Notes: a model not told the origin generated them from the letters alone. A stretch of DNA of 64,000 bases from Asterella californica (GCA_036924285.1 JAYKYS010000012.1:1178001-1242000); one strand, 5' to 3'. Positions 12,401-24,689 are shown, counted from the stretch's first letter. Made by a program: numbers and translations.

Positions 12401-14559
12401 AACTGAAAAATCCTATGAACGATCCTTTTTTGTCAATTCAGAAAGCTCTAAATGGTTTAGTCATTTGCAATAAGCTCTATTTGTTGGGAGTCGAAACCCA
12501 CCCATGTACTCTCTGCAATTGAATTCTCTTCCACTTCATAAACAGTCCTTTCTACCTACTGTAGTTCCTCTATATGTACTTCAGCTCTTTCTGCCACTTT
12601 CTATTGTAACAATCATACAAATAACATGTACAGACTCTATCCTTCACTCAAGATGGAAGAAATTAATCAAGGACACAACCTTACTCACACACTATAAGGT
12701 TGTTCAGACCAACTAGATACAGTACTACGAGTAGCTACATTATAGAAATCGTATGTGTGCTAACTGATTTATGGAGTTTGTCGATGCATTAACCGAGAAG
12801 CGTATTGTCCGGACACATAACACCGTTCTGTATCCTCAAGTAGCTCAAACTTCAACACAATATATTATAGGACAGAAGTTTATATCAATACCTCCTAATT
12901 TGATTGCTCTACTGTCGACGCAGCCATAGAGATTTTTGGTACTTCAACTTTCAAACTTAAAAACAATGAAGCCCGCTTCTATTTAGATCTAGATCAAATA
13001 GAAGTACTCACTTGTCATTTCCAAGAGCATTTCTAACAGACTGCTTGAACAACTTGAGCCATCCAAAGTTCTTCAATTCTCCAAACTGATCCATTTCTGA
13101 GTGACGAAGCTAAATCCTCCATTCTCTAACGTTACTCCAGTTGTGAGTATAGTATACATTGAAGCATATACAATTACTATATATTACAAAATATATATAG
13201 TAATTAGTCTTCTCCCTACTAAAATACCTTGGGACACTTCAAATTCAGCTTGAACGTTGTGCTTCTACAGAACATGCTCTATGGAACACACTAGCACTCT
13301 ACTGCAGTTGTCTATGCTATTACAATACATTGAAGCAATTACAGATAAATTAAAACTGTGACATACTACCAGCTGCGAGGTAGATTAAGAAGAAACAGTA
13401 CATTACTTACTGAAAACTTTTCGCAGGGTTTAGGGTTTAGGTTCGGTATTGACAAAGAACTGTCCCATGCGTATCGCACCTGTACTGCGGTCTTCAATTC
13501 GACGGATTCTGCATTTCATCGGCTATGTCATTGTCATGTCACATTTGCGACTGCACAACGATCCCGACCTAGCGGATCCATGTCAGATATCTATCCGGTC
13601 CACATCAGCAAAAAGAATGATCTGCGAGTTTCTATTTCACTTGCCATGTCATCACGTAATCCAACTCTTCAGTCATAAAGAGTCATATTTATGACAACAA
13701 CGTGCCAAGTCATCCAGAACATGCGTGTCAACTTCTAGATCAGCACTCATAGCACGTTTGGTAGACGCACATTCTACGTAGCAGTTTCTAGTCATACAAA
13801 TACTACTCGTCATACAATATGACATATACATGTCAGAACATCCTAGGAATATCCGTGATAAGTGCGGCCACGTCATATAACTAGAAATAACACATCCACG
13901 TAGTCATAAGTAGTGTCATATAAGTCCACATGGGTTTCGATTCAAAGATCATAATTCAAGGTTCTTTGTGGTACAATCACATGAAGGCATCAGAAATATT
14001 TCATGTTATAAATCTATACATGAAATGACTAATATGGAGATATGATTCTAGTTAGTTATAATGATAATAGCATTTTATACTAATAACATCAAACAACTAT
14101 AAATTTACTTTAGTCAAATAGTCATATATTATGGAGTGTCAAAAATCTTGTTTTCTTCTAGTGAGGTTGGGTTGTTCTTCGTGATTTGATTTTTATCTAC
14201 TTATTTAAATTTCTAGGGGAGATCATTCTCTTGTTTTGTGTCATCGAACTCAAATCAAAAATATGTAGATTTAGAGGAGGTGTACCTATGGCAAGCAAAT
14301 GGGTAAAAGGTTTTGGAAGAAAGGATCAAAGACCATGAATCAAGTGATATCAAGATAGGGTTTTCAACTTCAAGATGATGCTCAAGTTGCAGAACTAGAG
14401 GATAAGGTTGATCAAGATGAAAGAGATGATGTCGAACTAGAGTGAAAAGTCGATCCACTCCTTGGTTTTTTCTTTTGGTGCATACCGAAAGATGCACATG
14501 TTTAGAGAAGACGGATGTCGTGTCGTGGACCGAATCTATTTAAAACTAGAATTTTAAGA
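12401..14559. other. No assignable gene
   Basis: AT-rich sequence with a hairpin at 13,172-13,205 and two adjacent plant telomere units (GGGTTTAGGGTTTAGG) near 13,426. Short frames around 13,358-13,694 show no domain. Confidence 0.45.
13172..13205. repeat. 13-bp-stem hairpin
   Basis: AATTACTATATAT (13,172-13,184) pairs exactly with ATATATAGTAATT (13,193-13,205) around an 8-nt loop. No role can be assigned. Confidence 0.8.
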
Positions 14560-15680
14560 TTTCATATTTTCGCTCCAAAGACGCTCATGGAGAGAAATAG
14601 TAACTTTTGATCTACTTTCGAATCTACATTCTCAAAGCACCAAGTTCAGTCTTCCGGAAGATAGCTATTATGTCTTCCATAATTCTAAGAGAACTTCTTA
14701 ATTGTATCAAGTCTTCTGATCTATATCTACACAATTCTAACTAACACATCACATAGATTCCTAAGAAGACAATCCATCTTGCAATTCATCCTACTTCCTA
14801 GATGAAGATGAAGAGGTACTCGAGAAGAGAGTCCTACGAAATGAGCAGAAGAAAGTTGAGGACTCCTGCGGTGATAGTGACCTCCGAGAAGACTTCTCGC
14901 GTCTAGGCTTCTTATCATTGATCTCACATGCCATGAGCACTTCATCTACTTATTTGGATGCTTAATAGTGACGCTATGAAGTTCGAAAGATGAGAAAAAC
15001 AAGCTAAATCTTAGCTTGTCGGTGCTGACTGGATATTTGCGATCTCTGGTGTTATACTAAGGGTGCAAGCGGTCTGGTTGGATATTTCAGAAACTTCACA
15101 TATTGTGAAAACTGACGTAAGGGGTGCTTAAGGGTTAGTTTGTATCTACAACTGGTCGATTGATGTTTCGAGAGATTGAGAGATCTAGTACATGCTCGTA
15201 AGATGTCATTGGGTTTAGATTCTGCATGTGACACATATGATAACATGGTTTGTGAAGAGTGAAAAATTGAGACGTAAGAAGGAAGGATTGGAGTGCATCA
15301 ATTGCTTGTGAAGGAGAGTTGGACTATTCGGACCTTTCTAGAGTCCAACCTTGCAAGATCTATTGCAATCAAAACATTGAGTTCTTTAAGGAATTGAAGA
15401 CATTAGGAAGTTTCATCGAGCAGTTCTGAGAGATGTGAGGAAAATTGGCTCACAAGGACGCGTGTACGTCCAATTTTTGTTCACCTGCGGTTTGAGGTTA
15501 GATTGTTCTTCGCAATCGTGGATCAAGCTCTTCGTTCTTGATGCCTATGTGATCAAAGAGTCTTCATCTATGCATAAGAGCATATCGCACGTGGATTGGA
15601 TTGTTGTGTTGGGTGTGACGAGAGAGATTGAGCCGCATGCGCTGATTTACGTCAAATTTTTACTTCTTGCGTGGTTTTAT
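14560..15680 (+). repeat. Repeat X, copy 1, left part
   Basis: Matches the reverse complement of about 33,700-34,400. Clear blocks: 14,565-14,640 with 34,345-34,410; 14,990-15,240 with 34,000-34,250; 15,545-15,580 with 33,795-33,830; 15,645-15,672 with about 33,700-33,740. Homology to that copy stops at 15,680 and resumes at 25,077, so the MULE inserted here. Copy 1 carries about 250 bp (about 14,645-14,900) that is not obvious in copy 2. No coding domain recognised. Confidence 0.75.
15673..15680. repeat. 8-bp target-site duplication, left
   Basis: GGTTTTAT immediately precedes the left TIR (CAAGCCCGCAG...). The identical 8 bp follows the right TIR at 25,077-25,084. Confidence 0.9.
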
Positions 15681-15820
15681 CAAGCCCGCAGCTGTGGCAC
15701 AGTTCCGCTAATTATGTCTCGGCTTATACGTGCGAGTTAATTAGTGATCGGCCCCAGATTCGTGGTCGCATGTAACCGGGTTCCCGTTGATTACCGCAGT
15801 CACCGAGGCTCGAACTGCAA
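15681..15820 (+). repeat. MULE terminal inverted repeat, left
   Basis: Starts CAAGCCCGCAGCTGTGGCAC and runs 140 bp to CGAACTGCAA. It matches the reverse complement of 24,937-25,076 with about three substitutions, counted by eye. MULE TIRs are usually of this length. Confidence 0.93.
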
Positions 15821-16237
15821 TCGTGATCATGGTTACGGTATCAACTGCACGGTTCAAACGGCGTGATCATGGTTACGGTCTCAACTACACAGTCACAGAG
15901 CTCAAAGCACAGTAATGGGTTCTCCGTCCGTTTTCCGTTCATTTTGAATTAGGCACAGTTTCACAAGAAATTTGTCCGTTCTCCGTTCATTTTGAATTAG
16001 GCACAGTTCAACAAAAAATTGTCAGGTTTCTCAGATGTGCTCAGAAACGTGGTGGTCAATAGCATCAATAGTCTTGATAGTCTCACAATGCGCGAAATGT
16101 GAGCATCAGTAACACACTCAGCAGTGTTCGTTAACCTCGAGCTTTCGTTAATACAGCTTTGATATTGCGTCTGATCGCTTGATATTGCATTTTGAAGTCT
16201 GATCTTCAGTGTATTGCATTTTGAAGTCTGATCTTCA
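15821..16237. repeat. MULE left subterminal tandem repeats
   Basis: Inside the TIR are two copies of a GTGATCATGGTTACGGT unit (15,823 and 15,863) and two of a TTCATTTTGAATTAGGCACA unit (near 15,938 and 15,984), then two of TTGAAGTCTGATCTTCAGTG (near 16,192 and 16,222). Subterminal repeats in MULEs often bind transposase and carry promoters; here that is inference. Confidence 0.6.
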
Positions 16238-17023
16238 GTGATGTTTTGTACTTCTGCGACAGTGAGCAGCTACGGGAGACGTAATTTACAGTACTTGGTG
16301 GACTGCTTGGAAACTAATATGTGTTGCTCTCATCTGTTACTGAAGGTTTCGGTCTTAGCGTATGCAGAAAGTGGATTCAGGACATATGACGGATGCGACA
16401 GATGCAGCAAAAAGTTATGTGGGTTGTTTTGTTCGAGATGTAAAAGTGAGCGCCTGTCGTCGATAAAATGTTTCAGATTACAGCTTCTGGTAGCGGATGA
16501 AAGTGCCAACGCATGGGCCGTAGCATGGGAAGCTGGGAGAGATTTTCTAGGCATAAGTGCTTCGGCTTATAGTCAAGTGGAATTACGCGGAGATGACAAT
16601 GTTTTGATGGACCGGATCGTTGGTCAGCATTGGTATTGTCATTTCACCATTGTGACAAGTAAAGTTGTTGGAGGAAAATATATTCGGATCGACCAAGCAC
16701 AACCCTGTGGAAAACGGCAGTTATTCGGTGTTTCTTCGTCTCTTCCAGATTCAGAAAGGCGAATGTCTACTACTCGAATAGTCATTCCTACCCGGTGTGT
16801 TATACCAGGGTCGAGCACAAGCACCACACCGGAGCCGGACATCAACTTTCGTGGAGAAGAGACACATCAGTTACCTGCAGAAGAGAGACGGGGACGGGGA
16901 GATAAAGTAGCGAATTCTCATGATTATAAGAGTGGTTTTTTTGTGGGGTTTTCAGTGGGATGTATGGCCGTGTTATTATCGATGGTTATGTTTGCTTTTG
17001 CTATATTGAAGTGGTGGCGGTGA
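16238..17023 (+). CDS. RPA-C-like OB-fold protein with C-terminal membrane segment
   Basis: An uninterrupted 261-codon frame inside the MULE. Residues about 35-155 resemble the C-terminal OB fold of replication protein A large subunits: a four-cysteine zinc ribbon (C53-x2-C56 and C65-x2-C68) followed by RLQLLVADESANAWAVAWEA and DFLGISA, the usual path of that fold. RPA-type domains bind single-stranded DNA, and RPA-like proteins are known as cargo of Helitrons and some other plant transposons. Residues 170-230 are polar and probably disordered. Residues about 233-257 form one strongly hydrophobic helix ending in KWWR, like a tail anchor. That combination is odd for a nuclear DNA-binding protein. 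The ATG at 16,238 is the first in frame; an upstream exon is possible. It is the only complete frame in the element. Confidence 0.7.
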   Translation: MMFCTSATVSSYGRRNLQYLVDCLETNMCCSHLLLKVSVLAYAESGFRTYDGCDRCSKKLCGLFCSRCKSERLSSIKCFRLQLLVADESANAWAVAWEAGRDFLGISASAYSQVELRGDDNVLMDRIVGQHWYCHFTIVTSKVVGGKYIRIDQAQPCGKRQLFGVSSSLPDSERRMSTTRIVIPTRCVIPGSSTSTTPEPDINFRGEETHQLPAEERRGRGDKVANSHDYKSGFFVGFSVGCMAVLLSMVMFAFAILKWWR

Positions 17024-17175
17024 CCGTTCGTGATGGACTGTAATATGCGTTACGCATACAGTCAAATTGTATCGTTACATTTTGAATGAATAGATGGCAG
17101 TCTTCGCGTATACACACTTCTTCGTCTATTGTGTATATTCTGGGTCATGTTATCTCCCTCTAGTGTTTACCGAAA

Positions 17176-17944
17176 CTATAGAAATGAATCTAAAACGAGT
17201 GAGAGCTTGGAGCAGCGCGCTCAGTGCGCCAAATGGTCGGTAGCACTGAGCGCATCTAGTCGCGTGCGACCGACCATTTGGTCAAGTCGTGTAGTGTCGC
17301 AGTGTAGTGTAGTGTCGCAGTGCAACAAGTGTTTCGTCGCACTGAGCCCTCATTGCGATATACTGTCGCACTGTACTCAGTGCACAGTGCGACTGCCTTT
17401 ACAATATTTCGCACTGTACTCAGTGCGCAGTGCGACTGCCTTTACAATATTTCGCACTGTGTTCAGTGCGATACATTGCGTGCGACAAGAGTGTAGTGTC
17501 TCAGTGCGACTTGTGTTTCGTCGCACTGAACTCTCAGTGCGATATACTGTCGGTCGCACTGTACTTAGTGCGCAGTGCAACTGCCTTTACAATATTTCAC
17601 ACTGTGCTCAGTGCGATACATTGCGCGCGACAAGAGTGTAGTGTCTCAGTGCGACTTGTGTTTCGTCGCACTGAGCTCTCAGTGCGCAGTGCGACTGCCT
17701 TTACAATATTTCGCACTGTGCTCAATGCGATACATTGCGCGCGACAAGTGTAGTGTCTCAGTGCGATATACTGTCGGTCTCACTGTACTCAGTGCGCAGT
17801 GCGACTGCTTTTACAATATTTCGCACTGAGCTCAGTGCGATACATTGACGGTCGCATTGAGCTGTTGGGTTGTAGGCTAAGTGCGACCAGTGATAGATTC
17901 GCCTCTCAGTGCGATCCTGGACCGGTCGCACTGAGCGAGCGAGG
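17176..17944. repeat. GTCGCACTGAG satellite, downstream of MULE cargo gene
   Basis: Dense array of TCGCACTGAG and its complement CTCAGTGCGA. A longer unit containing CTGCCTTTACAATATTTCGC recurs at least five times between about 17,390 and 17,820. It lies 3' of the phosphatase-like gene. Open frames through it on both strands are products of the repeat and are not genes. A matching array lies 3' of the Harbinger copy of the gene (42,430-42,770). Confidence 0.9.
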
Positions 17945-18073
17945 TTAACTGCGTAAGGGTACTTTGAGGTGTTGGGGTGGGGAGGAGAGTTTTAGTAAAA
18001 ATATAGTTAACCAAATGATAAAAGAACCCACTTTATTAACTTCTTCCAGTTTTCCCTACATAGATTAACCATA

Positions 18074-20911
18074 TCAGAAAACAACACACTTTATTAAATT
18101 GATTTTCAGTTTCTTCATAAATTCAGTCGCTTGAACGGTAGTGCAAGAACGCCAAATCACGTTGCAGTCCTCTTTTGACATAGCGCCCCAGTAATTCTTC
18201 AGAGCAGGATAAGGATCTCTACCAAAAACCTGTCTATACTTGACAGCAACATAACCTGGGGTATCTTGGGTGCTGTTTGCCCATGATTTCAACCATGGGT
18301 AGAGTACATTCATGAGATATCATCTCTGTCCATGTCACCTGACTCAGGCATGAAAGGAGGGGGATGGATTGCGTTGTATGGATGATTAGTACTATTCTTC
18401 TCAAGAGAATCATCTATCAACAACACATCTCGTGTACACAAGTTAAACGCGAACAGTCGAGAAAAATCCTTCAGATACAAGTAATTACCACTAGCAGCTT
18501 CTCTGGTAGTCTTGAAACGACTACACATGGGTTGTGCGAAGATTCTACAGATCTGCATTATACAATAATGAGACAAGGTAAATAGAAATAAAGTGAAACA
18601 AAGTGAAGATATGTATAGTACGATTACAATTAACAGAAACAAAGTGGAAAGAAAATGGAAACATTGTGAAGATCTGTATCCTACAACCAAGAAACGGAAG
18701 TATAATTTTAATAGCAATGAGTTTGTTTGCAGTTACCTGGCCTGAAGCGATCCCTGTAGGCAAGTACTTTTTGGTCTCCATGGATCGAAGGAGGGCGTTG
18801 CAGTTGTTAAGAGTTTTGGAGGTCCATATCAGCACTTGAAAATCCTGACAGCATATCTCCATGAACTCTTTAACTCCTTTTCGTGCCACATAGAATAAAT
18901 CCTTTTTGGCACTCTGAACTTGGTAACCTCTCTCTTTAGCTCCTTGAAGCTCTAAGTCATTACGTCCTGTTCTTATCAACAAACCGTTCAGATCTAGAAT
19001 AAGTGTCTTCCTTCTGATCACACCAGGATCTGTCAATCTGGGATAGAAGAGTTTAGAAGAACGAAGGCGAGTGACATCGTTCTTTAACCTCTCCAACTCC
19101 TCATCCTGTAGTTGTATGCGGTCGTACATGTCTTGTTCTCTCTGGCTCGCTTCTGTTATACGGAGGTTTAAACTTTCTTCTTCTTCTCTTTTCATCGCAA
19201 GTCGAACATCTAAATCTTCCTCCTCCCTTCTCTTGTTCAAAAGAGTCTCTGATTCCCCTACATGGCATGGATGTAGAAAGTTTAGAAGAAAAAATTATAT
19301 CAATGCGATGTACAAAGTTTAGACTAATAAAGGCCTCAGTGCGATCGAAGACTCGTCGCACTGCGTTGTAAAGAGGCCGCGCATAGTACGACGGAGGGCT
19401 CTCGTCGCACTCTCAGTGCGTCAGTGTGTACAGGTAGCACTGAGCGCGAGCTTAACGCGGCGCACAGTGCGACGAGAGCCCCGTCGCACTGTGCGCGCGA
19501 GCTTAACGCGTAGTGCTACGGCCGCGCGCTCAGTGCGACATGAACAAAGTAGCACTGAACGCGAGTCCGCAGTCTTGCTAGCAAGACTGCTCAGTGCGAC
19601 AGGGACACAGTCGCACACTAAAATCTTCAGTGCGACGTGCGATTATTGTCGCACTGCGCACCTGACCTTAAGGTCGCGCTCAGTGCGACCTCAGGCCCTT
19701 CGCACTGTGCTACCATCTATGACAGATGTACAACATCACCAAACAAGGATTTCACTGAACTCTACACACTTAAACAAGGATTTCACTGAACACTACACAC
19801 TTCACTGAAGCAAGAGATATGAAAGACTTTACATAGATAGCCAAAGTAACTCAGAGAAGCACATAATACATACACAAATAACCAGAAAACACAACCAAAT
19901 AATACACAAATAAACCCTAAACATAGATAGCCGAAGTAACTCAAAGGAGAAAATAGACTTACCTCTATCATCGTGGACGTGGCCAACACCAAGCTCATCC
20001 ACCATTGGATTGGGAGTACTCTCTTGTACTTCGTGCTCAATGGAGAATACTAACGCCTCCTCTCTCAAGATATCCAAGTGTCGCATGAGATGGGTTAAAG
20101 CCATCCCGCAGAAAGTCTCTACGGAGACTCCTTTCCTCTGTTCTCGTATGTGCTTCTGCAGATGTAACACTTCTGCCTCCAGAATCTCGAACATGAATAA
20201 GGACCAATCATAATCCTTTTCTTCTCCTTCCACTTTAGATTTGACGTACAAAGCAAGTTGACCTGTAACAGCTTTAGGCCTTCTTCTCGCCAAGAGAACC
20301 GCATTCAAACACTGAAAAGCAGATCTCCATCCCTCGAATGCACATTCTCTTGCAAAGTATCTTTTTCCCACTTTATCATACTCAGGAAACCAATCGTCTA
20401 TTCGAACATGTCTCACGAATGGGGGTAAGATCACTGATCCTTCAGGAATAACAAAGCTTCCCGGATTAAGTCAAGGGTCAACTTGAACTCTCAATCCCCA
20501 ATTTTGGCCATTCGTGTTGCTGCATTATAGGATTGGATGAAAGCCATACAAACTCCAATCTGACATAAACAAACATTACACATTACAATAAATAGAGTGT
20601 ATAACCAACCATCACCCAATAAAAGGTTACACTTTAAGTAAAGAAGGAACTAATGGTAGATTACTTACGTCAGGCCGAGGAAAGTCGAAGGAGAAAGCGA
20701 TCAATAATCTCAACTTCTCTAGATCCTCCTCGTCTATTTCGCTCAAAGCTTGACTAATACTTTCTTTATCCATCCATTGCCAAACGATACGTCGATCAAC
20801 ATCGTGTTGAGAAGTAAACGTAATTAAAAAGGGTCCTTCTTCTCGCGGTGCCATACTTGCACCTCGTTCCTTCACTGCGGGCTGGTTCGTCCCTAAACTC
20901 CAAGAGATCAC
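18074..20911 (-). pseudogene. FCP1/NIF-like phosphatase cargo gene, MULE copy
   Basis: Four exons can be traced on the minus strand: 20,911-20,669 (donor GAC|GTAAGT), 20,559-19,963 (donor GAG|GTAAGT), 19,257-18,737 (donor CAG|GTAACT) and 18,552-18,074. The intron between the second and third holds a satellite array. The N-terminal half (FVRHVRIDDWFPEYD, then FQCLNAVLLARRRPK and ETFCGMALTHLMRH) is not a family I can name; it vaguely recalls plant transposon-associated domains. A short Glu/Arg-rich coiled coil follows, then a HAD fold of the FCP1/NIF class: ILDLNGLLIRT, a later LIWTSKT and LLIDDS. The motif I acid is DxN rather than DxD. Damage: an in-frame TGA near 20,485, a one-base shift near 20,455 and another near 18,315. 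It is closely paralogous to 39,285-42,232. Confidence 0.85.
19335..19710. repeat. GTCGCACTGAG satellite inside cargo-gene intron (MULE copy)
   Basis: Array of the same motif between exons two and three of the cargo gene. The Harbinger copy has a satellite in the equivalent intron (40,640-40,985). The array is irregular, with inserts such as GCGCGAGCTTAACGCG. Confidence 0.9.
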
Positions 20912-21174
20912 TCTGAAAATAAAGCGAGTATGTCAGTTTATATAGGAATGAGAAAACGATCCAAATATCGAAGAGAAAACATCACAGATACTCTAATGTC
21001 CGATAGAACAGCAAAATTCAGAGTAACGAGAGAAGCGCCAACAACATAAGGAATGAAAACTCCAAGTGGTCGACCAACAAGGAACGAAAACTCCAACTGA
21101 AGATCGCTAATACTCCAAGTGGTCGATCGGTAGTTGCCTCTAAGTGGTCGATCGGTAGTTGCCTCTGGGCGGAA

Positions 21175-21835
21175 GTGCGTTCAGTGCGACTAGGCGGAAG
21201 TGCGTTAGAGTGCGAAACTAGTGCGGAAGCGCGTTTAGTGCGACAGTGGGCGGAAGCGAGTTGTAGTGCGACGGTGAGGTTCAGTGCGAAGCTTGTGAAC
21301 TAGCGGAACCAGTGCGAAGCTTTTGAACTAGTGCGACTGCGCGGAAGAGTGTTAAACAAGGAAGCTTTTGAACTAGTGCGATTACGCGGAAGAGTGTTAA
21401 ACAAGGAAGGTTTTAGATGCGGTGTAAATCGCGATCAGTGCGATGGTGGGTGAAAAACCTAATTTCAGAACTAAATAAGTGGTCGCACTGAGCCTAGACT
21501 TGTAGCTGCGCTCAATGCGACACGTAGCAGAAACTTAAAAAAGTACTCGAGAACTCAGTGCGATCAGTGCGCTCAGTGCGATCGAGAACATATCGCACTG
21601 AGAGAACACTTGTCGCACTGCAGTCAGTGCGACCGGTGTATAGTCGCACTGAGCGACAAGTGTAGTCTTTAAAGACTTTTGCACTGCAGTCAGTGCGACC
21701 AGTGTACTGTCGCACTGAGCGACAAGTGTAGTCTTTAAAGACTTATCGCACTGCAGTCAGCGCGATCAGTGTACTGTCGCACTACAGTTAGTGCGACCGT
21801 TGTATTGTCGCACTTAGCGACAAGTGTGGTATTTA
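21175..21835. repeat. GTCGCACTGAG satellite upstream of cargo gene (MULE copy)
   Basis: Lies 5' of the first recognised exon. The part nearest the gene consists of GTGCGACT units spaced by GGCGGAAGCG; the distal part has 50-60-bp units with GTCTTTAAAGACTT, itself a palindrome. Equivalent to 37,870-39,265 in the Harbinger element. Confidence 0.9.
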
Positions 21836-22056
21836 GTGTAATGTTTAGTTTTTAGTTCTTGTTCTAGTTAGTTTTTGAAATGTTTAGTTTATGAGTTTTT
21901 AGAGGTTCATATATCATCCACAAATTAAAGGAACAAATTAGAGTCACCCTCCAGGGAGTTGAACCCTGACAGGCCAAATCGACCTGGTCCGACAGGGTGT
22001 CCTGCACAGAACAAAACATATAACACAAAAGCCACAAGCAAAAAGATACGAAATTA

Positions 22057-24565
22057 TCACAAATACAATGAAGGACCACTAGATGCCCATGTATGTTGTT
22101 GTCCACGAGATCTAAGAACAGTTATACAATGACGAACTTTTCTCTCAAAAGGTTGAAACGCCTTGTCAAGTGACTTCAAAAAAAGAGGATTGTCATGTTT
22201 CCGACTGCAAAGAGTTCTAAGAAAATCTAGAATCTCTTCACATCGCTCGACCAGATTGAATCTTTCTGTGTCTTCAGCTGCTCCTTCTTCAGATGCTCCT
22301 TGCTCCTGTACATAAACATCTTCTCCATCCTCTGTAAAATCGAAGTGAGTAGGATGTCTTGACATTTCTTCATCTACATGGCTTGGTTCACACCATGGGT
22401 TCATATCATCCGGTACAACTTCTCTGTTGAAAAAGCTTTCTTGACTACTGAAAACATAAAATGGATAACTGCACCACCGGAATGTGGATGAAAACACGGG
22501 TTGTATCGTAGAGGTCTGAGCATAAGCTCTGACCAAATGCTTGCATAACAAGTACGGGCTATTTATAAATGAGTAACAAGAACATATCCATCTCTCCAGG
22601 TCTGTGAAATGAATACCCGGCACAGACACATCTTTACTCAGATATTTCCGCCAAATGACACGAAACTGTTCCCACCAGCTAGGAAATAAACGTCCGTGAA
22701 TGATTTGGTGTAAGGACACTTGCATATCTGCCACCAGATTTTCACAAATGATTAGCGTCAACTTATCTAAACGAGGACGGTTAAGAGCATATTTATAATC
22801 ATGCTTCAATTTTCTCCAGTGACTCTCTACAATATTGGTAGTGCGTGACAAACAAAGGAGAGGCTTTGATGCTCTACTGAAAATTTTCCACTTGCCTGGA
22901 CTGTACCACTCTCGCCAGAGATATATCCACAAAGACAGCAGGTTAGAATTTTTATAGAATTCATAAATCTCACGAACAACGGTACAATGTAATACGTCAG
23001 GAGTAAAAATTTACCTTCTGTTGATGGTATAAGTGAATGCAAGTTGAAATGTTTGGTAATCATATCAACCACAACCTTCCATTGTTCAGCATTACACAAT
23101 TGATCAACAACTTCCACGCTCTCTGAGAACCAATTTACATCAATAAAAGAGAAAAATGTACTTGCCTCCACACTGTTGTATGATCCAGTGGCTCTTCCTA
23201 TGCACATACATCGAACTTCGACAGCTGACTGAGCATGCTTCAAACAAAGCTGAATATACATGGCAGTAAAAACCGATCGTAATGCTGATATCTGACCAAT
23301 GTCTTTGTCTGTGAGTGCGAACACAGGACGTAGTCCTCTCTCTCTTAACTTCTCAAACCACATCGTAAGAACCTTCTTTCTATATTGTTCCGTGAGTGAT
23401 CTAGAACTCTTCTTCGCATCACCTTGTCTCAAGTAGAACATGTAGGACAGAGGCATACCAAAACCTCCGAAGTTTGCAGCAATAACAAACAACTCAAAAC
23501 GCATAGAGTTAGTTTTAAAAGTACTGTCGATGATAATTTCTTTCACACTATCTATATGTTCAAAAAATGGGGTGCATATTGCAAAAGCAATGTATTCGTC
23601 TGTCTGTTCATACAACACCTCAACAAAACCTTTCTCGGCTAAAGCTTCACTGCGTATCAACAAGGATGCAGACTTCACTTGATCATCTATATCACGCAAA
23701 TACTGTCTGGACTGAACTTCAGCAATCCAAAAATTCACCTGCGCCCGAGTTATAGTCAAAGGACTAATGATCTCTTTTTCACATAATATACGGTATACCT
23801 CAGGCTTCCGGAGATTTAATCCAAATATAGACTCCAGAAACGTGATAGCATCCGCAGGAAAACAATGAGCCTTAGCGTCGGCTTCTCATGTGAGAGCAAA
23901 TGTTGACAAGTTAAATATATTAACTTTTGCTGCACGTCCACTGTTATTCGTAAAGTGCCATTGCACTCCGATCTATCAATCTTCCGTTTCTTTTCTGGTT
24001 GTCTTACTTGTGATGTGGATCCTTCACCTTTCTCTCTGAATTTGGTCCGGTCAGATCGTGAGGTACACCATAATGTCGCCCTTAAGATCAAACAGTCTTT
24101 CACAGAAACACGCGGGTTACGTACTTCCCAATAGTATCCAGAGGCTACCTCCATATTCGGAATGATGTTTGTCTTCAGCCAAGACGTGAAACACAGGGAC
24201 AAGTTACCAGAGTTTAAAGTCTGCAACTCATGCATGCAACTCTCGTCTGAAAGATGGACTTTCAGTCGGAAAAACACAAATCCGTCTTTGGTATCTTCAT
24301 CTCCGAAGCACTCTTTCACAACATCAATCATTTCTGAATGATCACACTCCACTGTCACTATGAAAGCGTTATCATCATCAATCTCATTCTCCAAGCCAGC
24401 TTCGCATGCAGTAGTACAACCGAGGTTAGCTTTGTTGTAACACTGGTTACATTGTTTGAACACAGCTAAATCAAGAGGATTATGTCCTTTGCGAGCACGC
24501 GTGAATGCGCTGATTGACAATGTCCGATTGCATCGATTGCAATAAACCATCTCCATGATAAGCAC
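22057..24565 (-). pseudogene. MULE transposase
   Basis: One continuous gene with two single-base losses; adding two bases makes the span 837 codons. The N-terminus has a zinc-finger-like CNRC...CNQC pair (C9, C12, C39, C42), then a C2H2/FLYWCH-like segment (SECNGTLRITV...HLLSHE). The catalytic core reads IIIDSTFKTNSMRFELFVIAA (Asp one) and ALTDKDIGQISALRS (Asp two), with QLCLKHAQSAV after it. RTTNIVESHWRKLK and a SWIM finger (CSCYSF...CKHLV) close the enzyme, followed by an acidic tail. The first shift is near 23,885, just after the C2H2 segment; the second is in a T run near 23,008. At the second site a GTAAAT donor might suggest an intron, but coding resumes at once in the next frame. Confidence 0.88.
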
Positions 24566-24689
24566 TCTAAAGCAGACAACGAAGACTCAGCTTGCAGCTC
24601 TCTCTCTCTCTCTCTTCTTTGTCACCAAGCTCATTCAGCGTAATTCAGTGGAATTTAATTCAGTAGCGAGGACGCCCGACAATAGCTTG

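Noticed and set aside
13426..13441. Interstitial telomere array
   Set aside because: Only two TTTAGGG units; too short to mean a telomere fusion.
17129..17829. Overlapping ORFs on both strands rich in Ala, Ser, Arg and Val
   Set aside because: They follow the GTCGCACTGAG satellite exactly and repeat with it; not genes. The same holds for minus-strand frames at 38,490-39,028.
17176..17944. Possible CRISPR-like array
   Set aside because: Units vary in length, alternate in orientation and have no unique spacers; the context is eukaryotic.
18074..20911. Cargo gene as an ordinary functional host phosphatase gene
   Set aside because: It lies inside proven transposon borders, has stops and shifts, and recurs inside another transposon.
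21950..22010. tRNA-like T-arm (CAGGGTTCAACTCCCTG, minus strand)
   Set aside because: No matching acceptor, D or anticodon stems could be drawn around it.
22939..23015. Intron in the MULE transposase starting at GAAG|GTAAAT
   Set aside because: There is no acceptor AG, and protein-like sequence (TPDVLHCTVVREIYEFYKN) continues through it in the next frame, so a one-base shift explains it better.
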